A stretch of DNA of 27,324 nucleotides from Gemmatimonadota bacterium (GTDB lineage: Bacteria > Gemmatimonadota > Gemmatimonadetes > Gemmatimonadales > Gemmatimonadaceae). This document shows positions 9,801 to 17,371 of this stretch, in pieces. The position numbers and the translations under genes were made by a program. The notes beneath the pieces were generated by a model. The model was not told the origin of the DNA, made no database searches, and saw nothing but the letters and a program-made list of their open reading frames with translations. The DNA lies in assembly GCA_023249395.1 (NCBI GenBank), contig JAHFCS010000002.1:1-27324 (forward strand). Reading direction: 5' to 3'. Every line of letters starts with the position of its first letter. The stretch's first letter is position 1.

Positions 9801-10100
9801 AAGGAGGTGGATGACATTCTCCTCAAGGTGCGCGGCCACCAGGGTCCGGACACGAGCGACGTGGACGACAAGAAATTCCAGCCGTCAATTCAGGCACGGG
9901 TGAACCAGGTCGCTGGCGAGATCGGCGACGTGACTTCGCCGCCGACGCAGATTCAGCGCGAGACGCTGGAGCTGGCAATGAAGGATCTCGAACGCGAGGC
10001 GGGCAGACTCAACGCGTTGCTTACGGCACGCGTACCCGCATTGAATCGCGCGCTCGATACGGCGGGTGTTCCATGGACCGTGGGAAGGACGGTCAGGTAA
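6861..10100 (+). CDS. Secreted BNR/Asp-box (VPS10/sortilin-like) beta-propeller protein
   Basis: This is a 1,079-residue exported protein. A Sec signal peptide (residues 1-28, ending AGAQ) is followed by a long run of Asp-box repeats of the form S-x-D-x-G-x-T-W: STNAGTTW (108-115), SENGGKTW (162-169), TTDGGKTW (213-220), SIDGGSTW (271-278), and further copies such as SNNRGDSW, SRDAGATW and STDYGKTW up to about residue 700. Such repeats form large beta-propellers, as in sortilin/VPS10 domains and sialidases. The last 330 residues contain a beta-rich domain and a helical tail. Proteins annotated as VPS10 or WD40/YVTN/BNR-like repeat proteins of this size are frequent in Gemmatimonadota and Acidobacteriota. 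No sialidase catalytic FRIP motif is visible, so an enzymatic label is not justified. The start at 6861 gives the signal peptide directly. Confidence 0.85.
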   Translation: MRAGLRTRSLSSIFVIATALLSAIPAGAQKSARGKAEPAAKSPPKVAFNAATYDSSMLSELAWRPIGPAVTSGRVVDLAVAEGPESRVGDRLGKLMYAASASGGVWKSTNAGTTWEPVFDKQTTSSIGDIALAPSNPEIVWVGTGESNNQRSSSWGDGVYKSENGGKTWTNMGLRTSQHIGRIIVHPTNPNIVYVAAVGPLWADGGERGLFKTTDGGKTWTNVLKISEHTGVTDVVMDPTDPNTMYAAAFQRQRKAYSFVGGGPESGIYKSIDGGSTWTKLTEGLPKGDIGRIGLDVSRSQPRTVYATMETKTPEVYRSDDYGASWRKTGTYQEFPWYMSQIRVDPKNPDRVYLLGVPIFVSEDGGATSKPTATSAHVDYHAMWIDPMDPDHFIVGNDGGVYMTHDRGQTMDFVSNLPIGQYYAIDLDNRLPFYYVYGGLQDNNSWAGPSQTRNRQGITNSDWYVTAGGDGFYSAIDPTDPNVVYAESQNGGIVRYDVKTGEQKSIQPQPKFGQPNLRWNWSAPIMISPYDHNTVYFGANFLFRSNNRGDSWEQLGGDLTRQLDRDKLPLMGKLWTKDAVAWHAGTADFGNISTVDESPMRRGLLYVGTDDGLIQVSRDAGATWTKIDQFPGVPDMTYVSRVVASSHDEGTVYATFDGHRSNDFKPYVLKSTDYGKTWTSIASNLPVSSVQVIREHPRAPSLLFVGNEMGAWYTGNGGRSWSRLQYNLPTVPVHDIRIHPRENDLVIGTHGRGIYIIDDITPLERFADADRSGMYLFPVKAVTLFNYNTTIPGGARGAGALGERSFSAPNPPFGTTLTYFLKDSVPKGRTLTLAIVDSEGKRIRDLTVKTGPGMHRATWDLRLPPPYINPRPTGTRSQPTGAFVLPGRYVARLTLAGKDTIIATSVETPIMVNPDPLVPLSAAEYRALWEARVSSTAQQAKVQAVVRTAELLKDQMTEVKAALKTSAAPDSLTKQTEAIDKEVDDILLKVRGHQGPDTSDVDDKKFQPSIQARVNQVAGEIGDVTSPPTQIQRETLELAMKDLEREAGRLNALLTARVPALNRALDTAGVPWTVGRTVR

Positions 10101-10138
10101 GCTCGATTGAATTCAGTGCCTCACATCAAGACTCAAGT

Positions 10139-11245
10139 ATGCAGCTAGAGAATCTTCCGACTCCGTGCCTTGTGCTCGATCGCGGGATACTTGCGCGGAA
10201 CCTCGAGAGGATGAGCTCGCGGATGTGTGAACACGGCGTGTCGCTGCGACCTCACCTCAAGACAGCGAAGTCGGCTGACGTTGCGCGAATGGCGACTGCC
10301 GGAGAGGCGGGAGGGATCACCGTTTCGACGATCGCCGAAGCTGAATATTTCGCCAAGCATGGCTTTCGCGACATCACTATTGCGGTGGGAACGACTCCGG
10401 AGAAGCTGGATCGTCTCGCAAGGCTATTTAGTAGCGACATGAGACTAAATGTCCTCACCGATGACGCCGAGACCGCGGTGGCAATCGCTGCGCATTCGGG
10501 ACGTTTCCGGGCGTTGATCGAAATTGATTCCGGGGAGCTACGCGGCGGCGTCAGCCCTGACCGTCCGGAGCTTATCGCCATCGGGCGGGCCCTCGGCGAA
10601 AAACTCGCGGGTGTATTGACTCACGCCGGACATTCTTATGAATGCCGAACGGTAGATGCCTTAAAGGCGGTGGCTGAGCAGGAGCGCGTCGCCGTTACTG
10701 CCGCGGCGGAGCGATTGCGCGCGGTGGGTATGAAATGCGAAATCGTCTCTGTCGGATCGACTCCGACGATGATGCATGTCGAGCGGATGGATGGAGTGAC
10801 CGAGGCGCGGCCGGGCGTCTATATGTTCGGTGATCTCTTCCTGGCGGCAATCGACTCGGGCACGCGCGACGACATTGCGATGACAGTGCTGGCCTCGGTG
10901 ATCGGGCGCCGACCGGGCACAAACAGGATTCTGCTCGACGCCGGAGCTCTCGCTCTCTCGAAGGACAGGAGCACCGCATCGACGAATCAAGACGCGGGTT
11001 ACGGTTTGGTGTGGGACATCGACGGCAAGCCATCATACGGCGAGTGCGTGATCGAGCAAGCCTACCAGGAGCATGGTGTCGCCACCAGCTCGCAACCGCT
11101 GCCGTTCGAGAGGCTGCGAATTGGCGCGAAAGTCCGCATCGCGCCAAACCACTCCTGCATTACAGCGGCGGCGCACGAGAGATACTACATAGTCGATGGA
11201 ACCCGAGAGGTGCTTGCGGAATGGGATCGTGTCAACGGATGGTAG
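10139..11245 (+). CDS. DSD1-type PLP enzyme (D-threonine aldolase / D-serine dehydratase-like)
   Basis: This 368-residue fold-type III PLP enzyme acts on D-amino acids; relatives cleave D-threonine to glycine and acetaldehyde or dehydrate D-serine to pyruvate. The N-terminal TPCLVLDRG and RPHLKTAKS (about 37-45) form the alanine-racemase-like barrel entry with the PLP lysine, probably Lys41. HAGHSY, SVGSTPTM and RPGVYMFGDL follow in the usual order. The C-terminal domain holds the metal-site pair His338 and Cys340 in NHSC, as in metal-dependent family members. I chose ATG 10139 because the barrel begins directly after it; the frame is open upstream to 10073, but that part overlaps the end of the preceding gene. 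The gap from the BNR/VPS10 gene is 38 bases, so cotranscription is possible. Aldolase and dehydratase activities cannot be told apart by eye. Confidence 0.87.
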   Translation: MQLENLPTPCLVLDRGILARNLERMSSRMCEHGVSLRPHLKTAKSADVARMATAGEAGGITVSTIAEAEYFAKHGFRDITIAVGTTPEKLDRLARLFSSDMRLNVLTDDAETAVAIAAHSGRFRALIEIDSGELRGGVSPDRPELIAIGRALGEKLAGVLTHAGHSYECRTVDALKAVAEQERVAVTAAAERLRAVGMKCEIVSVGSTPTMMHVERMDGVTEARPGVYMFGDLFLAAIDSGTRDDIAMTVLASVIGRRPGTNRILLDAGALALSKDRSTASTNQDAGYGLVWDIDGKPSYGECVIEQAYQEHGVATSSQPLPFERLRIGAKVRIAPNHSCITAAAHERYYIVDGTREVLAEWDRVNGW

Positions 11246-11269
11246 CAATGTGACCGGTCGGTCGCCGAT

Positions 11270-12649
11270 CTATTGTGGTTCTCCGCCGGCGACCTTGATG
11301 CTCTTGATGTTGACGAACTCGCGGATGCCGAATTCGCCGAGCTCTCGGCCGTAGCCCGAGGTCTTCACGCCGCCGAAAGGAAGCGCGGGCTCCGAGGCCA
11401 CCATTCCATTGATGAACACCAGCCCCGCCTCGAGATCGCGCACGAACTGGCCGTGCTCGGCGGCATCGTTGGTCCAGGCACTCGCGCCGAGTCCAAAGCT
11501 TGTGCCGTTGGCTCTCCGGATGGCTTCGTCGATGTTCGCGACTTTCCATAGGGATGCGACGGGTCCGAAGAGCTCCTCATGTGCCGCCGGAGATGACGGC
11601 GGAATATCAGCGAGGACTGTCGGGGCGAAATAGAACCCGTCCATGTGGAGACGCTTCCCGCCGGTGAGTACGCGGGCGCCTGCGGCAACGGTCGCGTTTA
11701 CTTGGCTTTCGATGTCGTCACGGATCTGCGCAGTCGCAAGTGGACCGAGCTGCGTCTTCGGATCCATCGGATCGCCGACACGAAGCGATGCAACTCGCTC
11801 GACAAAGCCACGCATGAACTGGTCGTAGATCTTTTCGTGAACGATGAACCGCTTGGCAGCGATGCACGACTGGCCGTTGTTGATCATGCGCGCGGTCACC
11901 GCTGTCTCGACCGCACTTTCGAGCTTAGCGCTCGGCATCACGATGAACGGATCGCTTCCGCCGAGCTCGATCACACTCTTCTTGATGTTCCGGCCGGCCA
12001 CGCTTGCCACTTGACGGCCTGCGCCCTCGCTGCCGGTGAGCGTGACCGCTGCGATGCGCGGGTCAGCGATGATCTTCTCCACAGCAGACGAGCTGACGAG
12101 GAGCGTCTGGAAAACTCCGTGCGCAAACCCTGCGCGCGTAAATACGTCTTCGATGGCGAGAGCGCATTGTGGAACGTTCGAGGCGTGCTTGAGGATCCCG
12201 ACGTTTCCCGCCATCAGGGCGGGGGCGGCAAAACGGAACACCTGCCAGAAGGGAAAATTCCAGGGCATCACGGCAAGCACGACGCCAATCGGCTGAAATG
12301 CGATCCACGCCTTTCCCTCCTGCACCGCCACCGGCTCGTCGGCTAGAAACACCGCCGCGTGCTCGGCGTAATATCGGCACGCGGATGCGCACTTCGCCGC
12401 TTCGGCGACGGCGGCACCAATTGGCTTGCCCATCTCGAGCGTCATCAGGGCACCGAGTCGCTCCTTTTCGGCTTCGAGGATTTCAGCTGCTCGAATCATC
12501 GAAGTCGCACGATCGGCCATTGGAAGGAGCCGATGTCTGACGAACGCCGCGACAGCGAGATTCAATCGCTCATCGATCTCTTCTTCAGTTGCCGGCTCGA
12601 AAGTCTTGAGCGTTTGGCCTGTCGCGGGGTTTACTGTCGCGATGGGCAT
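11270..12649 (-). CDS. Succinate-semialdehyde-type NAD(P)+ aldehyde dehydrogenase
   Basis: This 459-residue ALDH-superfamily enzyme oxidises an aldehyde, most likely succinate semialdehyde to succinate. Visible signatures (numbering from the ATG) are MPWNFPFWQ (about 128-136), the cofactor-binding LKHASN (Lys154), TGSEGAG (about 206-212), the general base Glu228 in ELGGSDPF, and the catalytic Cys262 in NGQSC. The [10 protein letters not shown] segment and overall length resemble the Sad/YneI type of semialdehyde dehydrogenase. AGGAGG lies 9 bases before ATG 12649 and 3 bases before an in-frame TTG at 12655; the ATG is preferred. It follows the unknown lipoprotein gene with only 19 bases between stop and start, so it is the last gene of a three-gene minus-strand operon with a histidine kinase. 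A role in GABA use is possible, but no transaminase is present. Confidence 0.88.
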   Translation of the reverse strand: MPIATVNPATGQTLKTFEPATEEEIDERLNLAVAAFVRHRLLPMADRATSMIRAAEILEAEKERLGALMTLEMGKPIGAAVAEAAKCASACRYYAEHAAVFLADEPVAVQEGKAWIAFQPIGVVLAVMPWNFPFWQVFRFAAPALMAGNVGILKHASNVPQCALAIEDVFTRAGFAHGVFQTLLVSSSAVEKIIADPRIAAVTLTGSEGAGRQVASVAGRNIKKSVIELGGSDPFIVMPSAKLESAVETAVTARMINNGQSCIAAKRFIVHEKIYDQFMRGFVERVASLRVGDPMDPKTQLGPLATAQIRDDIESQVNATVAAGARVLTGGKRLHMDGFYFAPTVLADIPPSSPAAHEELFGPVASLWKVANIDEAIRRANGTSFGLGASAWTNDAAEHGQFVRDLEAGLVFINGMVASEPALPFGGVKTSGYGRELGEFGIREFVNIKSIKVAGGEPQ

Positions 12650-12668
12650 CCGCAACTACCTCCTCCGT

Positions 12669-13778
12669 TTACTGGTACTGGATGTAGAGAGGCTTGGGCG
12701 TGAGTCGGAGGACCTCTCCCGGTGTCAGGAGGGGCTCCCCCTTCTTGGTGTCGTTGTGGTAAAAGAGCTTGAACCCGGTGAACTGTATCGGCTCCGCTTC
12801 AACGTAGTCGCGGTAGGAGTCGAACTTGAGCCATGGATTTCCCCATCCGTCCATGTTGAGTACCACCTGGACGCGCGGGTCGAGGTGGATGCTCTTCGAG
12901 CCGGTGAGCATGTTGCGGGTGAAGCGGTGAACGATGAGAACCTTGGGCGGAAGATTGTTCGCCTTTACGATATCTGTAAGGAACCGGATGGCGTAGTTGA
13001 CGTCGTCGGAGCTCATCGTGCCGATCTTCGATCCGGGCTTCTCCCCATGCTTCATCGAGAACTCGGGGTCAATCCCCAGGTGAACGTTGGGCCGCTTCAG
13101 ATAATCAGTAAGCCGCGGCAATTCATCCTGAAGTGTGCTCTTCGCCACCTGCACGTCTAGGAACAGGAGAGCGTTTCGCCGAGCGGCCCAGCCGGCGACC
13201 TTGTAGACGAGAGTATCCGGCATGCGCAGCCTGTATTTGCCATCGCGCCCCGGACCACCCTGAGCGACAACTACTATTAGATGGAGCGCAGGCTGAACGA
13301 CGTGTTCCGGGTCTGCCCTGTTCCATGCCGCTACTTCCTTGTCGAGACGGGCGAGCATCTGGTCCGGTGGATATTCGCCGAGCACTCCCATCCTCTTCGA
13401 CAACGGATTGCCGTAGTAGGCGATGATGCGCTTGCCGGGAAGGATCGATCCGGGCAACGGCGCGGGGGTGCTCACCGGCCAGCGTGTGTCCTTCATTCCA
13501 GCGCGGATTGCCGAGACGAGCGCGAGGCTGTCCTTCTTGCTGCGGCCCGGAACCGAAGGCACTGTGATCGCGTCTTTGACTCTCACTGCTGTATCCGTCG
13601 AAGTTGGCGAATCGGATTGAATAGCTGCCGCGGGCAGCGTATCGGTCACCGCCACCGGATCGAGCGTCGGCATTGGGGTCTGACCAGCAGACGGGGCGGG
13701 CTTCGCTTCGTTAACGGCGCACGCCGCGAAAATGCTGATGGCGGTGAGCGCCATAAGACGAAGTCGAATGCTGTTCAT
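12669..13778 (-). CDS. Conserved lipoprotein of unknown function
   Basis: This 369-residue protein has a signal peptide ending in FAAC (Cys20), a Pro/Ala/Thr/Ser-rich linker (about 21-90), and a globular domain of about 270 residues. The domain starts with KRIIAYYGNPLS and continues with GVLGEYPPDQML, LLFLDVQ, NVHLGIDPEFSM, PPKVLIVHRFT and VVLNMDGWGNPW. Alternating short strands and helices ending in Asp/His-rich turns suggest a TIM-barrel-like fold. I do not recognise an assigned enzyme family, and no catalytic claim is made. Its ATG overlaps the stop of the upstream histidine kinase (ATGA), a sign of translational coupling, and the aldehyde dehydrogenase follows 19 bases later. An extracytoplasmic partner for the sensor kinase is one possible reading of the coupling; it is inference. 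Confidence 0.7.
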   Translation of the reverse strand: MNSIRLRLMALTAISIFAACAVNEAKPAPSAGQTPMPTLDPVAVTDTLPAAAIQSDSPTSTDTAVRVKDAITVPSVPGRSKKDSLALVSAIRAGMKDTRWPVSTPAPLPGSILPGKRIIAYYGNPLSKRMGVLGEYPPDQMLARLDKEVAAWNRADPEHVVQPALHLIVVVAQGGPGRDGKYRLRMPDTLVYKVAGWAARRNALLFLDVQVAKSTLQDELPRLTDYLKRPNVHLGIDPEFSMKHGEKPGSKIGTMSSDDVNYAIRFLTDIVKANNLPPKVLIVHRFTRNMLTGSKSIHLDPRVQVVLNMDGWGNPWLKFDSYRDYVEAEPIQFTGFKLFYHNDTKKGEPLLTPGEVLRLTPKPLYIQYQ

Positions 13779-15391
13779 GTGCTCGCTTTGACTACAGGCA
13801 GAGTGAAGTTGAAGGTGCTACCCTTGCCAGTGGTGCTTTCCGCCCAAATGCGGCCGCCGTGGGCTTCGACTATTCCACGTGTGATTGCCAGACCCAAACC
13901 AGCGCCTTCGCGGTCAGTACGGCGTGACTGCCAGAAGCGATCGAAAGCATGTGACAGCTGATCGGGAGTCATTCCCGGGCCTTCGTCTCTCACCGAGATG
14001 ATCAGTTCACCACCCAGCTCGGACGCGCCGAGCTCGATCGTGCTCCCGGGTGGGGAGAACTTCACCGAGTTTCCGATGAGATTGGACAACGCCTGCCTGA
14101 TTCGCTCAGGATCAGCGTTGACCATTGGCAGCGATCCGTTCGCCATAACACGCAGCTCGATTGATTTCGCGGCTGCCACCGGTACGAGAATACGCACAGC
14201 GTCGTCGAGCAGCTCCCGAACTTCGGTTGGGATCGCTTCGACGCGGAGCCGTCCTGCCTCCACGCGAGTTACGTCGAGAAGATCGCGGATGAGCGAGTCC
14301 ATCTGCTCTGCGGCCTGTCGTATCACCGTTGAATACTCGACGACATCATTTGGCAGCTCGGTCTCGCGCTCGATGCTGAGTATTGCGCCAGCGAGCATCG
14401 TCACGGCGTTGACTGGGTTCCGCAGGTCGTGTGAGACGATGCCGATCATGTCGTCGCGCGCACGCAGGCCGAGGATGACCTGATCGTGGAGTCGTGCATT
14501 ATCGATCGCCAGCGCCGCGCGACGACTCAAGTCCTGGGCGAGGATGATGTCGTCCGAATCGAATCTGCGGTGGCGGCTGTAGAGCTCGAGCACTCCGATC
14601 AGCTGGTTTCGCGCGATCAAGGGAAGAATGAGCGCAGCAGCGACCTGCGATCCGTCGAAGATGTCCCCGGTCTGGCCCAGGAACGCGGCACCTCCGGGTT
14701 CCGCGGCTGAGGCTTCGGTGATGATGATTGCGGTGCCGGTGCGGATGACCTCCGCGACGGGATGCCCGCCATGAAGATCAGGAGGAGATAGTGCGCGCGA
14801 CCGCCGGAGCATCGCCGCCCGCGACGGGTCTATATGAGCTCCGGCCACGCCGCGGAACGCGCCGCCGTGGAAGATGGTGACGATCGCCGCGTCAGCGAGC
14901 ACGGGGACCGCAAGACTCGCAACGCTGGCGGTCGTTTCTTCGGTACCAAGTGACGAGGCGAGTTTTTCGCCTGCCTCAGCAAGAAATCTCTGGCTCTGTT
15001 CAACGCGCCGGCGAAAGGTGATGTCGCGTAGCACCACCGAATAGATTATCCCGCCGCCGTCGCTTAGATGCGATATGGCGGCCTCCGCGGGAAACTCCTC
15101 TCCGTTCTTGCGGAGTCCGGAGATCTCGCTGCGCTCGCTCATTTTGCGCGCCCTGATGGTGGACTGGCCGAAACTCTCGACATGATGACGGTGCGTCTCC
15201 CGAGAGCGCACAGGAATCAACATCTCGATTGGCTGACCCATCGTTTCCTCGGCGTCATAGCCGAAGATCCGCTCTGCACCTTCGTTGAAGAAGGTGATTC
15301 GCTGCGACTGGTCAATGCAGATGATCGCGTCGGCGGAGATCGCTGCGATCCCCGCGAGCGCTGCATCAGTGATCGAGTCGCTTATCGGCAC
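13775..15391 (-). CDS. PAS-GAF sensor histidine kinase
   Basis: This is a 538-residue soluble sensor kinase. The N-terminal PAS domain (about 8-130) has the typical IICIDQSQRITFFNEGAERIFGY beginning (cited in part) and is followed by a PAC-like LRDITFRR. A GAF domain (about 145-298) comes next. The HisKA dimerisation domain has the phospho-acceptor His321 in VSHDLRNP, and the HATPase domain has an intact N box (Asn437/Asn441), G1 DEGPG (469-473) and G2 GAGLGLAI (497-504). No transmembrane segment is seen, so it senses a cytoplasmic signal such as a small molecule, redox state or gas. The start is a GTG at 15391; an in-frame stop 9-12 bases upstream excludes a longer N-terminus. No response regulator follows it; the nearest is the NarL-type one across the divergent region, which is a poor class match. 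Confidence 0.92.
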   Translation of the reverse strand: MPISDSITDAALAGIAAISADAIICIDQSQRITFFNEGAERIFGYDAEETMGQPIEMLIPVRSRETHRHHVESFGQSTIRARKMSERSEISGLRKNGEEFPAEAAISHLSDGGGIIYSVVLRDITFRRRVEQSQRFLAEAGEKLASSLGTEETTASVASLAVPVLADAAIVTIFHGGAFRGVAGAHIDPSRAAMLRRSRALSPPDLHGGHPVAEVIRTGTAIIITEASAAEPGGAAFLGQTGDIFDGSQVAAALILPLIARNQLIGVLELYSRHRRFDSDDIILAQDLSRRAALAIDNARLHDQVILGLRARDDMIGIVSHDLRNPVNAVTMLAGAILSIERETELPNDVVEYSTVIRQAAEQMDSLIRDLLDVTRVEAGRLRVEAIPTEVRELLDDAVRILVPVAAAKSIELRVMANGSLPMVNADPERIRQALSNLIGNSVKFSPPGSTIELGASELGGELIISVRDEGPGMTPDQLSHAFDRFWQSRRTDREGAGLGLAITRGIVEAHGGRIWAESTTGKGSTFNFTLPVVKAST

Positions 15392-15653
15392 GGGCTGGCG
15401 TCAGGCAAAGAGAATTGAATCGGCTTTAACCCAGGTGCAAAAGGTCTGAAGATCGAAACGCTGTAGGGCTTTCCCCCACGCGCCCATAAAGGTATCGGAC
15501 AAATCCTTCCTCAGTCCACCCGACAGCTTGAACTCGGGAGCGAATCGTACGTTGAGGAGCACCATTGACATCAACCCCGAACGCAGCTCGCATGTCAGAT
15601 ATCTCCAGTCAGGCAGTCGCCACCATCGTCGGCTGAGCGCAAAGCACCTCGAA
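15392..15653. promoter_or_regulatory. Divergent region between two histidine-kinase operons
   Basis: These 262 bases separate the GTG start of the PAS-GAF kinase (minus) from the ATG of the NarL-type kinase (plus), so promoters for both should lie here. A TTGACA hexamer at 15565-15570 on the plus strand matches a -35 element, but no good -10 follows at 16-18 bases. Long open frames cross the region on both strands without recognisable protein content. I see no convincing inverted repeat. Confidence 0.35.
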
Positions 15654-16715
15654 ATGCCAGCCACCGCCGCTTCCCTCCTGGGCTCGCCGCCCCACCGTGT
15701 CCCGCCCATCCTGGTCACCGGCGCGCGCCATTTCCTGCGCGCCCCGCTGGTCCTGAAGGTGATGGGCGCGAACGCCATGATCGTTGTGGTCGTGCTGCTG
15801 CTTCTCGGCAATGGCCTGCGAACGACGGAAGAGGGAGCGATTCTGGTGGTTCTCGGCGCGCTCGCGCTTGCGTTCGTCGTCAATCTCTTCCTGGTGCGTC
15901 TTGCGCTCAGTCCGATCGCGGAGCTGGAAAGAGTGGCCGGGCGTGTATCGAACGGAGAATTCGGTGTGAGAGCAATCCCGTCGCTGGTGGCCGACTCGCA
16001 GGTCTCTCGCCTCACGGACACTGTGAACGGCCTTCTCGATTCGCTCGCTGCGGAGCGCCGGCGGATACAGAAGCTGGGAACGGAGGTAATCTCGACACAG
16101 GACATCGAGCGTGCCCGGCTCGCACGAGAGCTCCACGATTCGATAGCGCAGACGCTTGCGGCGGTGAGGTTCCAGCTCAGTGCGGCGAGCGCGGATGCGA
16201 GCGACGACGAAATGCGGAATCGCCTCTCCGCGGTACGCGGGATGATCGGTAAGGCGATGGACGAAGTGCGTAACATATCGGTATCGATGCATCCCCGGAT
16301 AGCCGAGGATCTCGGACTGGTCACCGCGCTCGAGGCGTTGGCACATCAGACCGAGGCGCATGGAAAGCTGGAGGTTCGCGTTGGCGCAACCATCGGCGAC
16401 CTGCCTGTCCCGCCGAGCACAGCGGCGACGCTTTTCAGAGTCGCGCAGGAATCCCTGAAGGCGGCGGAGGGGCGGAACTCGACGGGATCGGTCGACATTC
16501 TGCTCTACGCCAACGATGGGAGTCTTTGTCTCGAGGTGATAGAGAACCGCCGGGGTGTGGACAGCGGGGTACCGGCGTCCGATAATTCGACATCGGGTCT
16601 CGCGTCGATCATGGACAGGGTGGAGCTCAGCGGAGGCGTAATGCGGGTTGAGAACGGGAAAGACGGTGCTGTGCGTGTTACTGCGGCATTGAAGGCGACG
16701 GAGGCGGCATCGTGA
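15654..16715 (+). CDS. NarL-family (HisKA_3) sensor histidine kinase with altered ATP-binding motifs
   Basis: This 353-residue membrane sensor has two hydrophobic segments (about 40-52 and 62-81) with almost no loop between them. A HAMP-like linker (about 82-135) and a HisKA_3 domain with the acceptor His161 in ARELHDSIAQTL follow. The C-terminal ATP-binding domain keeps the FRVAQES helix and GLASIMDRVELSGG. The N-box position usually held by Asn is Lys/Ala (QESLKAAEGRN), and the G1 box usually written DnGxG reads ENRRG (297-301). ATP binding may therefore be weak or lost. The frame is open from 15528, but the stretch before 15654 looks non-coding; ribosome site weak. It overlaps the response regulator by 4 bases (GTGA), so the two form a two-component pair. 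The lack of a periplasmic domain suggests an intramembrane or accessory-protein signal. Confidence 0.88.
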   Translation: MPATAASLLGSPPHRVPPILVTGARHFLRAPLVLKVMGANAMIVVVVLLLLGNGLRTTEEGAILVVLGALALAFVVNLFLVRLALSPIAELERVAGRVSNGEFGVRAIPSLVADSQVSRLTDTVNGLLDSLAAERRRIQKLGTEVISTQDIERARLARELHDSIAQTLAAVRFQLSAASADASDDEMRNRLSAVRGMIGKAMDEVRNISVSMHPRIAEDLGLVTALEALAHQTEAHGKLEVRVGATIGDLPVPPSTAATLFRVAQESLKAAEGRNSTGSVDILLYANDGSLCLEVIENRRGVDSGVPASDNSTSGLASIMDRVELSGGVMRVENGKDGAVRVTAALKATEAAS

Positions 16716-17371
16716 CCGCGGACGTCATTCGGGTCGTGCTCGCCGATGACCATGCGGTAGTGCGCGCCGGTGTCAAGGCGGTGCTGAGCAGCGCGAAGGA
16801 CATCCAGGTCATTGGCGAAGGCTCCAACGGCAAGGAAGCAATTGGGCTGGTCGACCGGCTCAATCCCGACGTCCTGGTGATGGATCTCTCGATGGGAGAG
16901 ATGGACGGCATCACCGCGACGAGGGAGCTGGTCGAGAAGGAAACACGGACGAAGATCCTGATCCTGACCATGCACGCCGAGGACGCTTACCTGGTGAAGG
17001 TCCTCGAGGCTGGGGCAAGCGGGTATCTCGTGAAGAGCGCGGCCGACCGGGAGCTGGTGGACGCGGTGAGGGCGGTGGCCCACGGTGATCTCTATATGCA
17101 GCCGTCGGCAACGCGGGCCCTGGCCAAGGGAATCCAGCGCAAGTCAGAGCACGCCGACGAGCGCGAGAAGTACGAGAAGCTGACTGAAAGAGAGCGCGAC
17201 GTTCTGCGTTTCGTCGCAGGTGGATTCAGCGCGCCGGAGATCGGCGAGAAGCTGTTCATCAGCCCGAAGACGGTGGACACCTACAAGCAGCGGATCAACG
17301 AAAAGCTGGGACTCTCGCATCGATCGGACTACGTGGACTTCGCCCTCAAGCTCGGGCTGCTGACGAAATAG
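16712..17371 (+). CDS. NarL/FixJ-family response regulator
   Basis: This is a 219-residue DNA-binding regulator and the partner of the overlapping kinase gene. The receiver domain (about 5-120) has the acidic pair Asp12/Asp13, the phospho-acceptor Asp58 in LVMDLSM, Thr87 and Lys108 in GYLVKSA. The LuxR-type helix-turn-helix (about 157-215) carries [15 protein letters not shown] and [13 protein letters not shown]. It starts with GTG at 16712, with GGAGG about 8 bases upstream, and shares GTGA with the kinase stop. Its last 26 bases overlap the end of the convergent phosphoketolase gene. In many proteobacteria NarL-type regulators control anaerobic respiration; whether this one acts on the nearby low-oxygen genes is inference from proximity. 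Confidence 0.95.
   Translation: MTADVIRVVLADDHAVVRAGVKAVLSSAKDIQVIGEGSNGKEAIGLVDRLNPDVLVMDLSMGEMDGITATRELVEKETRTKILILTMHAEDAYLVKVLEAGASGYLVKSAADRELVDAVRAVAHGDLYMQPSATRALAKGIQRKSEHADEREKYEKLTERERDVLRFVAGGFSAPEIGEKLFISPKTVDTYKQRINEKLGLSHRSDYVDFALKLGLLTK

Noticed and set aside
6861..10100. Sialidase annotation for the BNR-repeat protein.
   Set aside because: Asp-box repeats alone do not show sialidase activity; no FRIP motif or arginine triad can be placed.
12426..13160. A 244-codon open frame on the plus strand over the aldehyde dehydrogenase and lipoprotein genes.
   Set aside because: It crosses two genes antisense, starts with TTG and has no recognisable domain.
15401..16324. A 307-codon open frame on the minus strand over the NarL-type kinase gene.
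   Set aside because: Its translation is Ser/Arg/Thr-rich without any family motif, and it lies antisense to a clear kinase gene with HisKA_3 motifs; typical shadow frame of GC-rich DNA.
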